A stretch of DNA of 64,000 nucleotides from Kazachstania africana CBS 2517 (taxonomy: Eukaryota > Ascomycota > Saccharomycetes > Saccharomycetales > Saccharomycetaceae): contig NC_018945.1 of assembly GCF_000304475.1 (NCBI RefSeq), positions 248,001 to 312,000 on the forward strand. Direction: 5' to 3'. Made by a program: the position numbers and the translations under genes. Under the pieces are notes generated by a model that worked only from the letters and a program-made list of their open reading frames with translations, searched no databases and was not told the origin of the DNA. Shown here piece by piece: positions 1-9,354 of the stretch (its first letter is position 1; each line of letters opens with the position of its first letter).

Positions 1-1502
1 CTTTAATTTTTAGAGGTATTAAGAGAATGGCCTACAATTTAAACATTGAAAATACTTCTGTCGTTTGTACTGGTTTTACCTTCTTCATTATTTGTGGTTA
101 CGTATTAGCAGGGTTATTCATTGTCACTAAATCTGTCATAGATCTTTGTATTAGAGCCGGTTGGATGAACCAATCCAAATTCTCTGATTTCAGGAAAAAT
201 TGGAAAACTATGTTAAAAGGTGCTCTACTAAGATATATTTACATTGGTTTTGCACAAATTACAATATTTGGTTTCTGGGAATTCACTGAAAGAGATTCTG
301 CCGCCGTTATAGTCATCACATGTTTACTATTAGTCCTAGTCATTGGTTTAATGTTGTGGGCTGCTTACAGATCTCATTTTTTCGCTCAAAAATCTATTGA
401 AACTTACAATAACCCAGCCGCCCTATTATACGGTGATGAACGTATCTTACACAAATATGGTTTTTTTTACACAATGTTCAATGCCAACCATTACTGGTGG
501 AATGTTTTATTACTGAGTTATGTCGCAGTGAAATCTCTCTTCATTGGTTTTGCACAAGCTTCTGGTATGACACAAGCTTTGGCTATTTTCATCCTAGACT
601 TGTTCTATTTGATTGCCGTCATCCGTTACAAGCCTTATTTGGATACTCCAACAAATATTTTGAATATTTGTATCTCCTTAGTCACAACTATCAATTCGTT
701 TTTGTTCCTATTCTTTTCTGATTTGTTTGGACAACCAAACACTGTTCCCGCGATTATGGGGTGGGTATACTTTATTCTAAATGCTGCTTTCTCCTTCATC
801 TTGCTGATGATGATCTTGGCCTTTGCCGCTTTGGTGATGCTTTCCAAGAACCCGGATCTAAGATTCAAACCTGCTAAGGACGATAGAAGATCATTTCAAA
901 GACGTTCGATTAAGGCTGGAGAAGATTCTTCCAACCCGGTTGACGATGAATTAATGGCTTTAGGTAACGTTGCTAGAGATCATGAAGATAACTGGGAGGA
1001 TGAGTTAGAAAAGAGAAACAGAGATAACGTCTTTTCTGATGACTACGATGAAAAATTCGCTTCATATAATGCAAGTGGTAGTGATGTAGCAAGAAAACCA
1101 ACTTTCACTGAAAAACTATTACGTAAATTATCTCTAAAGAAAGGACCTAAAAATAGTTCAACAGATTTGTTAGGACAAACTGATGATGTGGTAGGTCGTA
1201 ACAACTCACAAGGCACTTTATCATCTAGTTCTAACGTTCCAAGCAGGCAATATCCAGGCACATCGCACAATAAACATCAGTCTGTATCAGGAAATGGATT
1301 AATTGACTCTTTTGAAGATGAACAAACTGATAACCCATTTAGCTTTGATGACGAACCTCGTTTGGTAGATGATGATTTTGAAGATGTCTCAGCTAGAAAT
1401 CATGAGCAGAATATGCAACGTGATATAAGCCTTGACACCATGAATGTCGGAAATAATCATGCAACAACCAAAACAGACATTCTCGATTCAAATTATTTTT
1501 AA
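1..1502 (+). CDS. FLC-family membrane protein, 3' part of gene (5' end outside window)
   Basis: The reading frame is already open at base 3 and runs through the Met codon at 27, so the window starts inside the gene; the N-terminal lumenal (ML-like) part is missing. The visible part has about seven hydrophobic segments within the first 280 residues after Met27, then a hydrophilic, Ser/Asp/Glu-rich cytosolic tail of about 200 residues. The stretch from the first helix (FTFFIICGY) through YKPYLDTP resembles the TRP-like domain of fungal Flc1/Flc2/Flc3, proteins linked to FAD transport into the ER, calcium homeostasis and cell-wall integrity. I cannot tell which paralogue this is. The codon use is that of a normal expressed gene and I see no frame break. 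Confidence 0.85.
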   Translation, partial: LIFRGIKRMAYNLNIENTSVVCTGFTFFIICGYVLAGLFIVTKSVIDLCIRAGWMNQSKFSDFRKNWKTMLKGALLRYIYIGFAQITIFGFWEFTERDSAAVIVITCLLLVLVIGLMLWAAYRSHFFAQKSIETYNNPAALLYGDERILHKYGFFYTMFNANHYWWNVLLLSYVAVKSLFIGFAQASGMTQALAIFILDLFYLIAVIRYKPYLDTPTNILNICISLVTTINSFLFLFFSDLFGQPNTVPAIMGWVYFILNAAFSFILLMMILAFAALVMLSKNPDLRFKPAKDDRRSFQRRSIKAGEDSSNPVDDELMALGNVARDHEDNWEDELEKRNRDNVFSDDYDEKFASYNASGSDVARKPTFTEKLLRKLSLKKGPKNSSTDLLGQTDDVVGRNNSQGTLSSSSNVPSRQYPGTSHNKHQSVSGNGLIDSFEDEQTDNPFSFDDEPRLVDDDFEDVSARNHEQNMQRDISLDTMNVGNNHATTKTDILDSNYF

Positions 1503-1779
1503 TTGATGTTGAAACGAGTATGTCATCGTATCGTCCACTTTTTTCTTCGCATTTCTTGATCGTAATTGATCTACTGTAATTGAGGACTACATGTTTTTAT
1601 ACATTCTATAATGATCAGGATCATTGTATGTAATATAGTGTCTACTAAAAAAATTATTAAAATATAAAATATCATCATAATGATATAGAAAGACAATACT
1701 CAAAGTCAAAAAATATATTAACTACTGTGATCCAAAAAGTGACATAATTTTCGAAATCTTGGGCAAAAAAGAAATTAAG

Positions 1780-1851
1780 CACTCACGCTGGGGGTCGAAC
1801 CCAGAATCTTCTGATTAGAAGTCAGACGCGTTGCCATTACGCCACGCGAGC
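1780..1851 (-). tRNA. tR(UCU): tRNA-Arg (anticodon UCU)
   Basis: The reverse complement folds as a 72-nt tRNA without an intron. It starts GCTCGCG, has the anticodon loop CTTCTAA and the T loop TTCGACC, and ends in a G discriminator. A run of T follows the 3' end on the minus strand, as expected for a pol III terminator. The T stem reads CTGGG/CCCAG where I recall ATGGG/CCCAT in S. cerevisiae, a paired change that keeps the stem. Confidence 0.95.
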
Positions 1852-3120
1852 TTAGTTTCTTGATATTCTCAAGGTAAAATTCATATGGAATGATATCTAA
1901 CTAATCTGTTTTCCACGTGATCATTATATCAAGAATAACTATTATTTACCATCCTAGTAATATATTTTTTTATTATACAAGCCAATTTGAATTGCCTCTA
2001 AAATATCACAGTGGTGTAAGGAATTATTCAGAAGCTTAACGGTTTCAGCCACAGTTAAAGTTAATCAAGTAGGGATGTTGTTTTACTAAACAAACACCGT
2101 TTGGCTGATTAAACTCTTTTTGCTGGAAACGATGTCATACTGATGGTTCATTGTTTTGGTAATTAGAACGACGTAATAATGAGGTCTTACGTCAACTACC
2201 GATAGATTTGATAGAAACATTACATGATTCTAAGGTTTAATTCTTGAAGATGTTAGAAGAAAATTATCATTACAAATTAAAAGGTGTTGCAAAAAGTACA
2301 AGCGTTTAGATAAAGCCAAAGGCGGACCAAACTTTGTTTTACTGTGTATTATTATATGTTATAGCTTATTTTATATGTGGCCAGCACGTTGTTTAGTATT
2401 ATTGACAGAAGTATGTTTATATGATATATATATAGAAGGACAATTTTGAATAGTTACGCATCAAATTAGTAGATCTGTAACAAAATAATAAATTCTGAAA
2501 AATTTCCTAATATGGCGGTGTTGTTGAATTTCAAACGCATAAACATTAAGCATTTCCACAGCAGAAATATTTTGGCTATTAACTCTGGCTTTACTTTATA
2601 TATATTATTTCATTTGTTTTGATTTTTATCACATTTTGCAAACACAGCTTTTCAAACAACTAGAAAATATGTTAAATCAAGGTAAATCGCCAGCTGATAA
2701 TCATTCTATTTCTGTTCAAATTCACTGATTTATGAAAGTATATCATTCACTTGACCAATTTGGACAGAAATGACAGGTAACAAGGACATTCTATTACGTA
2801 AAAGAAAGTCTAAACTTCCTTCACGTCACTTTTCTGATCTTTAGGGTTTGCTGACCGATGATATTGTAGCGAAAAGTGAGATTCAAAACTTAGTCATAAT
2901 AGACCAACGAGATAAACTTTGAAATAAGTATTAAACTACGTAGTAAGAAAACAACGTTAGGGACTATCCTCAAAACTTTGCGTAGATATCTGTATTCAAG
3001 TTTTCAACAATAATCATTTTATTAACGTTAACTCTTGGTTTAATTTCAAAAATTTTACCAAATGTGTCTCATCCGAACAAAATTTTAAATTCGGGACTGT
3101 ATAATTAGAGACCCGTCTTT
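1852..3120. other. Intergenic DNA, no recognisable gene
   Basis: About 1.27 kb of AT-rich DNA without an open frame longer than 60 codons. A weak candidate relic lies at 2770-2922: an ATG frame of 24 codons, a TAG at 2842, then 25 more open codons to a TGA at 2920; I cannot match it to a family. A sequence TTAGGGTT (2841-2848), the Tbf1 consensus, lies inside it. I looked for a CDEI/CDEIII centromere and found none. Confidence 0.5.
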
Positions 3121-3266
3121 TGTACAAAAAGAAGATCAGAGGATGATCCCTTGGTATTATTTCCGTTCATTGTATTCATTTTTGTTTAAGGTCAGTCATG
3201 TTAGTAAAGTAATTCTTATTAATCTGTGGCTATACCAAACAATGCACTGGTTATATATAAGATATA
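3121..3266 (-). mobile_element. Truncated LTR, cut by a younger LTR
   Basis: The first 146 bases repeat the start of the next LTR at lower identity: AAGATCAGAGGATG, then TAATTCTTATTAATC and CAATGCACTGGTTATATA. The similarity stops at 3266, exactly where the neighbouring LTR begins with TGACGTAAAGG. This looks like an older solo LTR interrupted by a later insertion. Orientation is inferred from the TGTTGG-like terminus of the related copy at 45601-45962. Confidence 0.6.
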
Positions 3267-3729
3267 TGACGTAAAGGAAGATCAGAGGATGCCTCTTGTA
3301 TATTATTATCGTTAATATTGTTCATGTTGTGGATGTCAGCCAAATAATTAAAATAATTCTTATTAATCAGTGTTTTTACCAAATAATGCACTGGTTTTCT
3401 ATACAATAAAATATACAATAAATAATATACATTGTGGCACACTTTGATCAAATTCAGTGTTCACTTGAGTATACATACCTTTTCCAACACATTTTGATTT
3501 ATGCCACTTATCATGTTCTAGATTTATGAATCAATACGTTGTCATAATTATCGTACCACAATTATTGCATGATAATATGTATTCGTGTTTATCACGCCAT
3601 AATTATTTCGTGTCAACACACGGTCGTGTTTATTACACCATAATTATTGTTCATATCCCCTATAACATTCTAAATTTGTCATTCTATCCATCAAAACATT
3701 GAAATGTCAGTATCTTGCCATTTCCAGCA
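3267..3729 (-). mobile_element. Solo LTR of a Ty1/delta-like retrotransposon
   Basis: This 463-bp segment is repeated, diverged, at 45601-45962. Shared blocks include AAGATCAGAG, TTCTTATT-AATC, CATTCTAAATTTGTCATT and CATCAAAACATTG-AATGTCAGTAT. Read on the minus strand it starts TGCTGGAAATGGC, like the TGTTGG start of Ty1-type LTRs, and ends in TCA. It is about 100 bp longer than the other copy because of an internal duplication around 3580-3660 (GTGTTTATCACGCCATAATTATT followed by a near copy). It lies 93 bp upstream of a tRNA gene, the usual setting of Ty1-type LTRs. No internal retrotransposon genes accompany it, and I see no clear target-site duplication. Confidence 0.7.
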
Positions 3730-3821
3730 GCACCATGTAGCATTTCCAGCGGTGATTTCTAGTAGTAAAATCTTGCAGTTGAATATAGTACATCCATTTA
3801 CTTCAAATTCTCGCGAATTTG

Positions 3822-3893
3822 AGCGCCGTGGCGCAGTGGAAGCGCGCAGGGCTCATAACCCTGATGTCCTCTGATCGAAACAGAGCGGCGCTA
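3822..3893 (+). tRNA. tiM(CAU): Initiator tRNA-Met (CAU)
   Basis: A 72-nt intronless tRNA with the hallmarks of the yeast initiator: A1-U72 closing pair, GGG/CCC pairs next to the CAU anticodon loop (AGGGCTCATAACCCT), and the T loop GATCGAAAC with A54 and A60 in place of T54-pyrimidine60. The T stem is CTCTG/CAGAG, whereas S. cerevisiae has CTCGG/CCGAG as I recall it, so one G-C pair has become U-A with pairing kept. A T-rich tract (TTTTCTTTTTT) follows as terminator. Confidence 0.96.
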
Positions 3894-4236
3894 ATTTTCT
3901 TTTTTACCCACTAATTCCAATTTTTTATAATGGCCTAAATTTTGGTATTGGTGATCATTTTTTAATAAAGTTTATAAGTTATGGCAAGTCACTTTAGTCT
4001 TGAATATATTTTTATTTGTGGCATGGATTCTATTCTGAAAATACACATCATCCGACAAAGACTTCGCTAAAATAAAGATCTAGCTTGAACAGTTACACAT
4101 ACAGCTTATTAAAACGTCTATGTAACATTAAAAAATCGTGCTATGAACCTGACTTAAGCTAGTACTTGGATAATGCCATTGTTGCCTTCTGAAATAAATA
4201 TTAAATAAATCTCATTATATAAAGAATGTCAAAGAT

Positions 4237-4264
4237 ACGCGTTTGCCATAATCGACATACGCGT
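4237..4264. promoter_or_regulatory. Two MCB (ACGCGT) sites upstream of POL32
   Basis: ACGCGT occurs at 4237-4242 and again at 4259-4264, 121 and 99 bp before the POL32 start. This is the core site of MBF (Mbp1-Swi6), which drives G1/S expression of DNA-synthesis genes in yeasts. The rest of 3894-4357 is AT-rich with no other feature I recognise. Confidence 0.6.
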
Positions 4265-4357
4265 TCTGTGAAGAAAGTAAAGATTAGAAAAGTCTGACAA
4301 ATATCAAATCATAATTTATTAAAACATTTACAATAGGTAATATCGTGCTAAAATACT

Positions 4358-5458
4358 ATGCAAATGGACGAGGAAAAGGTGATAGAATATATCAATGAAC
4401 GCTTGTTTACTGAGGTGAAGCCCGTATTATTCACAGACTTAATATCGTATTTTAATTGCGGGCCATCAGCAGCAAAGAGGCACCTGTATACGTATTACAA
4501 GAAGACCACAACTGCAAAATTCAATTGTGTTTTAATGGTTTGCTATAATGATGATACTATTAAAATGCTCCATGATATCAATGATATTGGGGACCAGGAG
4601 GCTGTAACGGATTGCTTCATTTATGCCCTCAACCCAATGGAACAATTTAACCCAGCAATGACCTCTTCTTACAAATACGATCAACTAATAATAAGGAATC
4701 CTAATAAGGTAGTTACTAGTGATACTGAGATGAAGAGAGCTAAGACATTAGAAGAAAAGACTACTGGAAAACCTGTGAAACCTAGTGTGAGAGCGAAAAC
4801 GGTACCTGAAGTCAAGGAAGAACCAAAACAAGAAGCTAAGAAGCCAAACAAGAAAGAAATGGGGTTGAGGTCGACTGCAATTCTAGCTAAAATGAGGAAA
4901 GAAAGAGAAGAAAAGGAAGCAGCAAGACAAGCTGAATTACGTAGAAGAAAATTGAAGGCCGAAGAAAGGGTAAACAGTGATCCTAAGAGAAAGGCTCAGA
5001 TGGAGGAGTTGAACCAATTGTTTGTCAATGATGAAGATGATGATGAACTTCTTGATTCAGACACAAACAATAACAACAACAATAGTGTTGAGGCTCCACC
5101 CGTAAAGGAGGCCGTCGAACCTACTAAGCAAAATGAGCTAGAAGATTTACTGGACACTACAGTTGATGATTCCTTAATGGATCTTCCCGATTCTGTACCT
5201 GCTACTTCCCCTGAAACAAACGGTACTTTGCAAGAAAAACCATCCGAAGATTCTGAACCTTCTGTGACCACTTACGTCGACAAAGATGGCTATACCGTGA
5301 CTAAGTTGAATAATACTCCAGCACAAGTCAAGAGTAGTACTCCTCAAAAGAGAGGACGACCAACTGCGTCATCACGCTCTTCAGGCCCTGCCCCAAAGAA
5401 AACCGCTGCCAAAAAGAAGCAAGGTTCTATCGAGAGTTTTTTCAAGAGGTCAAAATAA
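4358..5458 (+). CDS. POL32: DNA polymerase delta accessory subunit Pol32
   Basis: 366 residues, close to the roughly 350 of S. cerevisiae Pol32. The N-terminal 110 residues (FINERLFTEVKPVLFTDL-like, here INERLFTEVKPVLFTDLI) are the winged-helix part that binds Pol31. The middle is charged and low-complexity (KEREEKEAARQAELRRRK, then acidic and Asn-rich). The last residues QGSIESFFKRSK are a PCNA-interacting box (Q-x-x-I-x-S-F-F). The protein links Pol3-Pol31 to PCNA and also serves translesion synthesis and break-induced replication. A second Met at codon 3 is an equally plausible start. Two MCB sites upstream fit G1/S control. In S. cerevisiae it is a chromosome X gene, but the next gene here, VMA3, is a chromosome V gene there. 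Confidence 0.95.
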   Translation: MQMDEEKVIEYINERLFTEVKPVLFTDLISYFNCGPSAAKRHLYTYYKKTTTAKFNCVLMVCYNDDTIKMLHDINDIGDQEAVTDCFIYALNPMEQFNPAMTSSYKYDQLIIRNPNKVVTSDTEMKRAKTLEEKTTGKPVKPSVRAKTVPEVKEEPKQEAKKPNKKEMGLRSTAILAKMRKEREEKEAARQAELRRRKLKAEERVNSDPKRKAQMEELNQLFVNDEDDDELLDSDTNNNNNNSVEAPPVKEAVEPTKQNELEDLLDTTVDDSLMDLPDSVPATSPETNGTLQEKPSEDSEPSVTTYVDKDGYTVTKLNNTPAQVKSSTPQKRGRPTASSRSSGPAPKKTAAKKKQGSIESFFKRSK

Positions 5459-5757
5459 AATAAATCGGCAAAATGCATACATAAACACTTCACATAATTT
5501 GCTTTCAATCTGTACATAATCAATATTTACATACTAGATGGTGAAATATATACTCTTATCGTCATCAAAAATAATAATGTTACCCAACCGTAAATTTTTA
5601 AATTAAAAAAAAATATTTTCAACTAAGCACACCGGGTTGATAATAATAAAATATGTATAATCACCAAAAGTTAAAATTCTTAGAAGTCTATCAAGTCTAG
5701 CTTTTAAATCTCAATTTCAGTTTAGCACTTACGCATATTATAAAAAAATAACGAATT

Positions 5758-6240
5758 ATGAGTGATTTATGTCCAGTTTATGCTCCATTCTTTGGTGCCA
5801 TGGGTTGCGCAGCAGCTATCATTTTCACATCCTTTGGTGCTGCTTACGGTACTGCCAAGTCTGGTGTTGGTATTTGTGCCACTTGTGTATTGAGACCTGA
5901 TTTATTATTCAAGAATATTGTTCCAGTTATTATGGCTGGTATCATAGCCATTTATGGTTTAGTTGTTTCAGTCTTAATTGTTTACTCTCTAGGGCAAAAA
6001 CAAGCATTATACACTGGTTTTATCCAATTAGGCGCTGGCCTTTCAGTTGGTCTCAGTGGGGCTGCTGCAGGCTTTGCAATTGGTATCGTTGGTGATGCTG
6101 GTGTCAGAGGTACTTCTCAACAGCCAAGACTATTCGTCGGTATGATTTTAATTTTAATTTTTGCTGAAGTTTTGGGTTTATATGGTTTGATTGTCGCCTT
6201 ACTATTAAACTCCAGAGCTACACAAGATGTCATTTGTTAA
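5758..6240 (+). CDS. VMA3: V-ATPase V0 proteolipid subunit c
   Basis: 160 residues, the exact length of S. cerevisiae Vma3, and near-identical to it along its length. There are four hydrophobic helices, arranged as two copies of the proteolipid hairpin. The proton-carrying glutamate sits in helix 4 in [13 protein letters not shown], at residue 137. The subunit forms the membrane rotor ring of the vacuolar H+-ATPase, together with Vma11 and Vma16. The start [12 protein letters not shown] identifies Vma3 rather than Vma11. Codon use is strongly biased, as in a highly expressed gene. It lies next to GEF1 and in the same region as RAV1, which also serve organelle acidification, though this is inherited gene order rather than an operon. 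Confidence 0.97.
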   Translation: MSDLCPVYAPFFGAMGCAAAIIFTSFGAAYGTAKSGVGICATCVLRPDLLFKNIVPVIMAGIIAIYGLVVSVLIVYSLGQKQALYTGFIQLGAGLSVGLSGAAAGFAIGIVGDAGVRGTSQQPRLFVGMILILIFAEVLGLYGLIVALLLNSRATQDVIC

Positions 6241-6374
6241 GAAACACAAAGAATATTCAAAATAGTGATGAAGTCTACCGGTTGACTCGCTTTTTTGTTT
6301 GTTTTTGTATATATTTGTATAAATGAAATTATATTTACACAAATGAAATGTATATAGCCCAGTATTAAAATGCA

Positions 6375-8660
6375 TTATGCGAATAGTTTAGTGAGATATT
6401 CTAAATATGACCATACTTTCTCATTTAGTTTTTCATTGTATTCGTATCTTGGTCCATAAATCTCCCTAGCTTTAATACGCTCGAATTTTATGATGTCTTT
6501 ACTGGTTATTAAGCCCTGTAAAAAGCCGTCTTTCTCTATTATTATAGTTTTACATCCCATTCTTTGAAACGTGCAAAATAAAGTGGAAGCAGATGTATCT
6601 ATCTTGGCAGTTACAGGGGAAATTATAGTGATTCCCGATAGATCTATTTCATCGTCACTATTATAATATTCTTTCTTTGAAAAGTGAACAATTGTTCTAC
6701 GACTGTCCGTAGTAGGTAAACTTTGAGCCGTTAACCTCTTGACCAGACGGTGTTTTAGGATATAACCAATGCATCTTTTCTCAGGCTCGTTTTCGTCACC
6801 ATCTTTTATAATAGGGAAGCCACTGACATCCTTTCCGGAGACATTATATACAAGGTCTTCAAGTTCTGAAAAATACATGGTTTCTCTCAAAGTAATCATA
6901 TTAGTTTCCATGATTTCTTCAGCAGTATGCTTATCCATGAAATCATCATATTTGTCTTCAGCCCTGTCCAAATAAGGAAATCCATTCACAAGAATCATTT
7001 GATCTGCGATACCATCAACATGATTTGAATTTAGAAGAACTCTAGTGATTGCTACAACAATCATAGTAGGAATAATATAAATGAATGCACCGGTTAGTTC
7101 TAGCATAATAACAACAACTGTCAATGTTAAATTAGTTATCCCTGTCAACGTTGCTGCTGCACCTAAAAAGGCATAGGCTCCTGGGGTGATAACGCCAGGA
7201 CCACAAATAAAGCGTTCCACCAAAAGACTGATAGCACGGCCAAAAGTTGCACCGATTGCCATGGAAGGAACAAAAATACCAGCAGGAATCATGGCCCCAT
7301 ATGATATAATTACTAATAACATTCTAATGACGGTTGCAAAGGACAGTGATGAGAAAACTCTTAAGAAGCTGATCACGTGTGTATTTTCATCTAGCAAACA
7401 AAGTCTATGTTGGAATGAAGATGAATTGTCATTTGTGGTGCACTCATGGAAAAGAATGCCCATACTCTCCGTCATATCCAACCTTAAAAATTCGTTGAAG
7501 TAAGAAATTAATGCTGTCATGACAGTCAATACAAGGACTTCTTGAATAGGCCAGGATGACAAGTATTTTTTACGGAAATGCACATAACTAATGTTCCATT
7601 TACTTACGAATTGACCGTAGAATCCACCAAAAATTCCCAATAAAATGAATACAGGAATTTCCAAGACTTTCCAATTTTTGTCGTAAGTGACGTTAAACAG
7701 AATAATTTTACCGTTTCTAAATGGATTTATGCATTTTAAAGTGGTGACTGCAATAAGAGCAACGTAATATGATTTCCATAACATAGATCCATTGAAAGAA
7801 TTTGAGGAAGATATTTCCTCCAGACCGAAAAGTACACCTCCAATTGGTGCACCAAAGGCAACAGCTACACCAGCACCACTTGCAGCCGTCAAATATTCAA
7901 ACTGTGACGAATATGTCAATTCTCCCTTCAACAGCCATTTTGTTACGATATAGCCGCAACATGTGGCATAATGAACGGATGGACCTTCTTTACCAACTGC
8001 CAAACCGGATGCTATAGTTAAGGGAAGTGCTATACTCTTAACTATGAGAGTAGGCGAATTCAAAAATTCAGGCAAGTGTTCAAAACCTGAGACCCATGTT
8101 TTAATTTCGGAGATACCTGATCCCGTTGCCATTGGTGCAACGAATTTAACCAATAACGTACTAATTGATGTAAATATTATCGATAAGGAGAAGAACATGA
8201 AAAATGGCAGGATATGCCCATTCCAATTTACCCATAGACCTTCGTCTAGACATTGAAGTTCATCTCTTTTGTCGAACAATAAGCTTCTCTTATCTAAGGA
8301 TTCAGGAATATTTGCGCAGCAAAACGATTTGTTCAGTAGCCAATTTCTAGCACAATATCCTGTTTTCCAATTAACTAAAGTTTCAGTAAAGATTTGTATA
8401 AAACCTGCAATACAACCTATCAGTATTGCCACGCTTGTAAGGGTTATGAAAGTCCTGCTTCTTTCCCATATCGTACTATAAAACTGAAATTTACTGGTCA
8501 AAAAAGACCTTCCATCTTCTTCAAACAGTACCACTGGACTATCTTCCTCTGATAATCTGTCAATTGTTGTGAATTTAGAGAAGTTTTTGATTTCCGGTAT
8601 TACTTCAGTAGCAAATTTGCTGCTGTTAATATCTTGAGGTGACGAAGATCGTTCGGACAT
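6375..8660 (-). CDS. GEF1: CLC-type chloride/proton antiporter Gef1
   Basis: 761 residues (S. cerevisiae Gef1 is about 780). CLC selectivity motifs are in order: GSGISEIKTWVSG (GSGIP type, Pro replaced by Ser, as in fungal Gef1 to my knowledge), GKEGPSVHYATC with the gating glutamate at residue 225, and GVAVAFGAPIGGVLF. About ten membrane segments are followed by two C-terminal CBS domains (residues about 580-750; FPIIKDGDEN and GLITSKDIIKFE). Gef1 works in Golgi and endosomes, supplying chloride for acidification and copper loading of Fet3. The gene is convergent with VMA3 (134 bp apart) and divergent from SNU13. Confidence 0.95.
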   Translation of the reverse strand: MSERSSSPQDINSSKFATEVIPEIKNFSKFTTIDRLSEEDSPVVLFEEDGRSFLTSKFQFYSTIWERSRTFITLTSVAILIGCIAGFIQIFTETLVNWKTGYCARNWLLNKSFCCANIPESLDKRSLLFDKRDELQCLDEGLWVNWNGHILPFFMFFSLSIIFTSISTLLVKFVAPMATGSGISEIKTWVSGFEHLPEFLNSPTLIVKSIALPLTIASGLAVGKEGPSVHYATCCGYIVTKWLLKGELTYSSQFEYLTAASGAGVAVAFGAPIGGVLFGLEEISSSNSFNGSMLWKSYYVALIAVTTLKCINPFRNGKIILFNVTYDKNWKVLEIPVFILLGIFGGFYGQFVSKWNISYVHFRKKYLSSWPIQEVLVLTVMTALISYFNEFLRLDMTESMGILFHECTTNDNSSSFQHRLCLLDENTHVISFLRVFSSLSFATVIRMLLVIISYGAMIPAGIFVPSMAIGATFGRAISLLVERFICGPGVITPGAYAFLGAAATLTGITNLTLTVVVIMLELTGAFIYIIPTMIVVAITRVLLNSNHVDGIADQMILVNGFPYLDRAEDKYDDFMDKHTAEEIMETNMITLRETMYFSELEDLVYNVSGKDVSGFPIIKDGDENEPEKRCIGYILKHRLVKRLTAQSLPTTDSRRTIVHFSKKEYYNSDDEIDLSGITIISPVTAKIDTSASTLFCTFQRMGCKTIIIEKDGFLQGLITSKDIIKFERIKAREIYGPRYEYNEKLNEKVWSYLEYLTKLFA

Positions 8661-9352
8661 GACTTTTCGAATTTCTAGGTTGACTTTCTCAGAGGTAGAA
8701 CTTGGAGGATTAGATAGAACTGTGTATGAAGCAGCAATTGCTAAGTACCCGAGCCTTAATGTGTTAATTACGCGACTTCCCTCTTTAGAACTACGTCTTG
8801 GCTAATGGCAATTAAACTTCTATAATTTACATTTTCTAAATGCTTCGCGAGGTCAGCTGACCTTCCATGTTGTCATTATGTCAAATCAACTGTTTATATT
8901 GTAAAGAAAGCCACGCAACTAGAAATGGAAAGGAGAGATTGTACTTCTGCCATTAGGGTTATGTTCAATCAGGGGCATCGAAAATTTTGAATAAAATTTT
9001 TGACTGAACTCTTTTGGTAATAGCGTGGTCTTGGGCGCTCAGTGACTAAGCAGAAAATACATATAAATATATAAAATGAAGCGTCGGCATGCACACATTA
9101 AAGATACACCCAACCAACTCATTTACGTTCTAGATCAGTTTAAAAGTGAAACTCAATTCATTACCTCCACTACAACCGACTAGCGTAATGACGTCGTGCA
9201 TTTTTTGATAGCATTTCTCTCCAGACTTTGAGCAAAAGTTAGCCAAGTGCTGCATATGGCCATCCACTTGGAATTGTAATCATATTAGGCCCAAAATGCC
9301 CAATTCAGTATGAAACAGGGCGTGCCCAGTATAATCGTCACATCCGGTGGAT
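8661..9352. other. Divergent GEF1-SNU13 intergenic region, 5' half
   Basis: Contains a perfect 14-bp palindrome AGGTCAGCTGACCT (8850-8863), a Tbf1-type site TTAGGGTT (8953-8960), an AT-rich TATA-like run ATATAAATATATAAA (9060-9074) and, just after it, a 35-codon ATG frame (9076-9183). A hairpin CCAAGTG/CACTTGG with a 15-nt loop lies near 9243-9271. I see no established gene. A small non-coding RNA is conceivable but I could not fit H/ACA or C/D boxes. Confidence 0.4.
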
Positions 9353-9354
9353 CA

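Noticed and set aside
2850..2960. Possible box C/D snoRNA after the TTAGGGTT site (CGATGATA and CTGA sequences)
   Set aside because: The C-box candidate mismatches RUGAUGA at two positions and no terminal stem or D box is found in range.
3251..3451. 66-codon minus-strand frame
   Set aside because: It lies across the junction of two LTR remnants and has a Tyr/Leu/Asn-rich translation of AT-rich LTR DNA.
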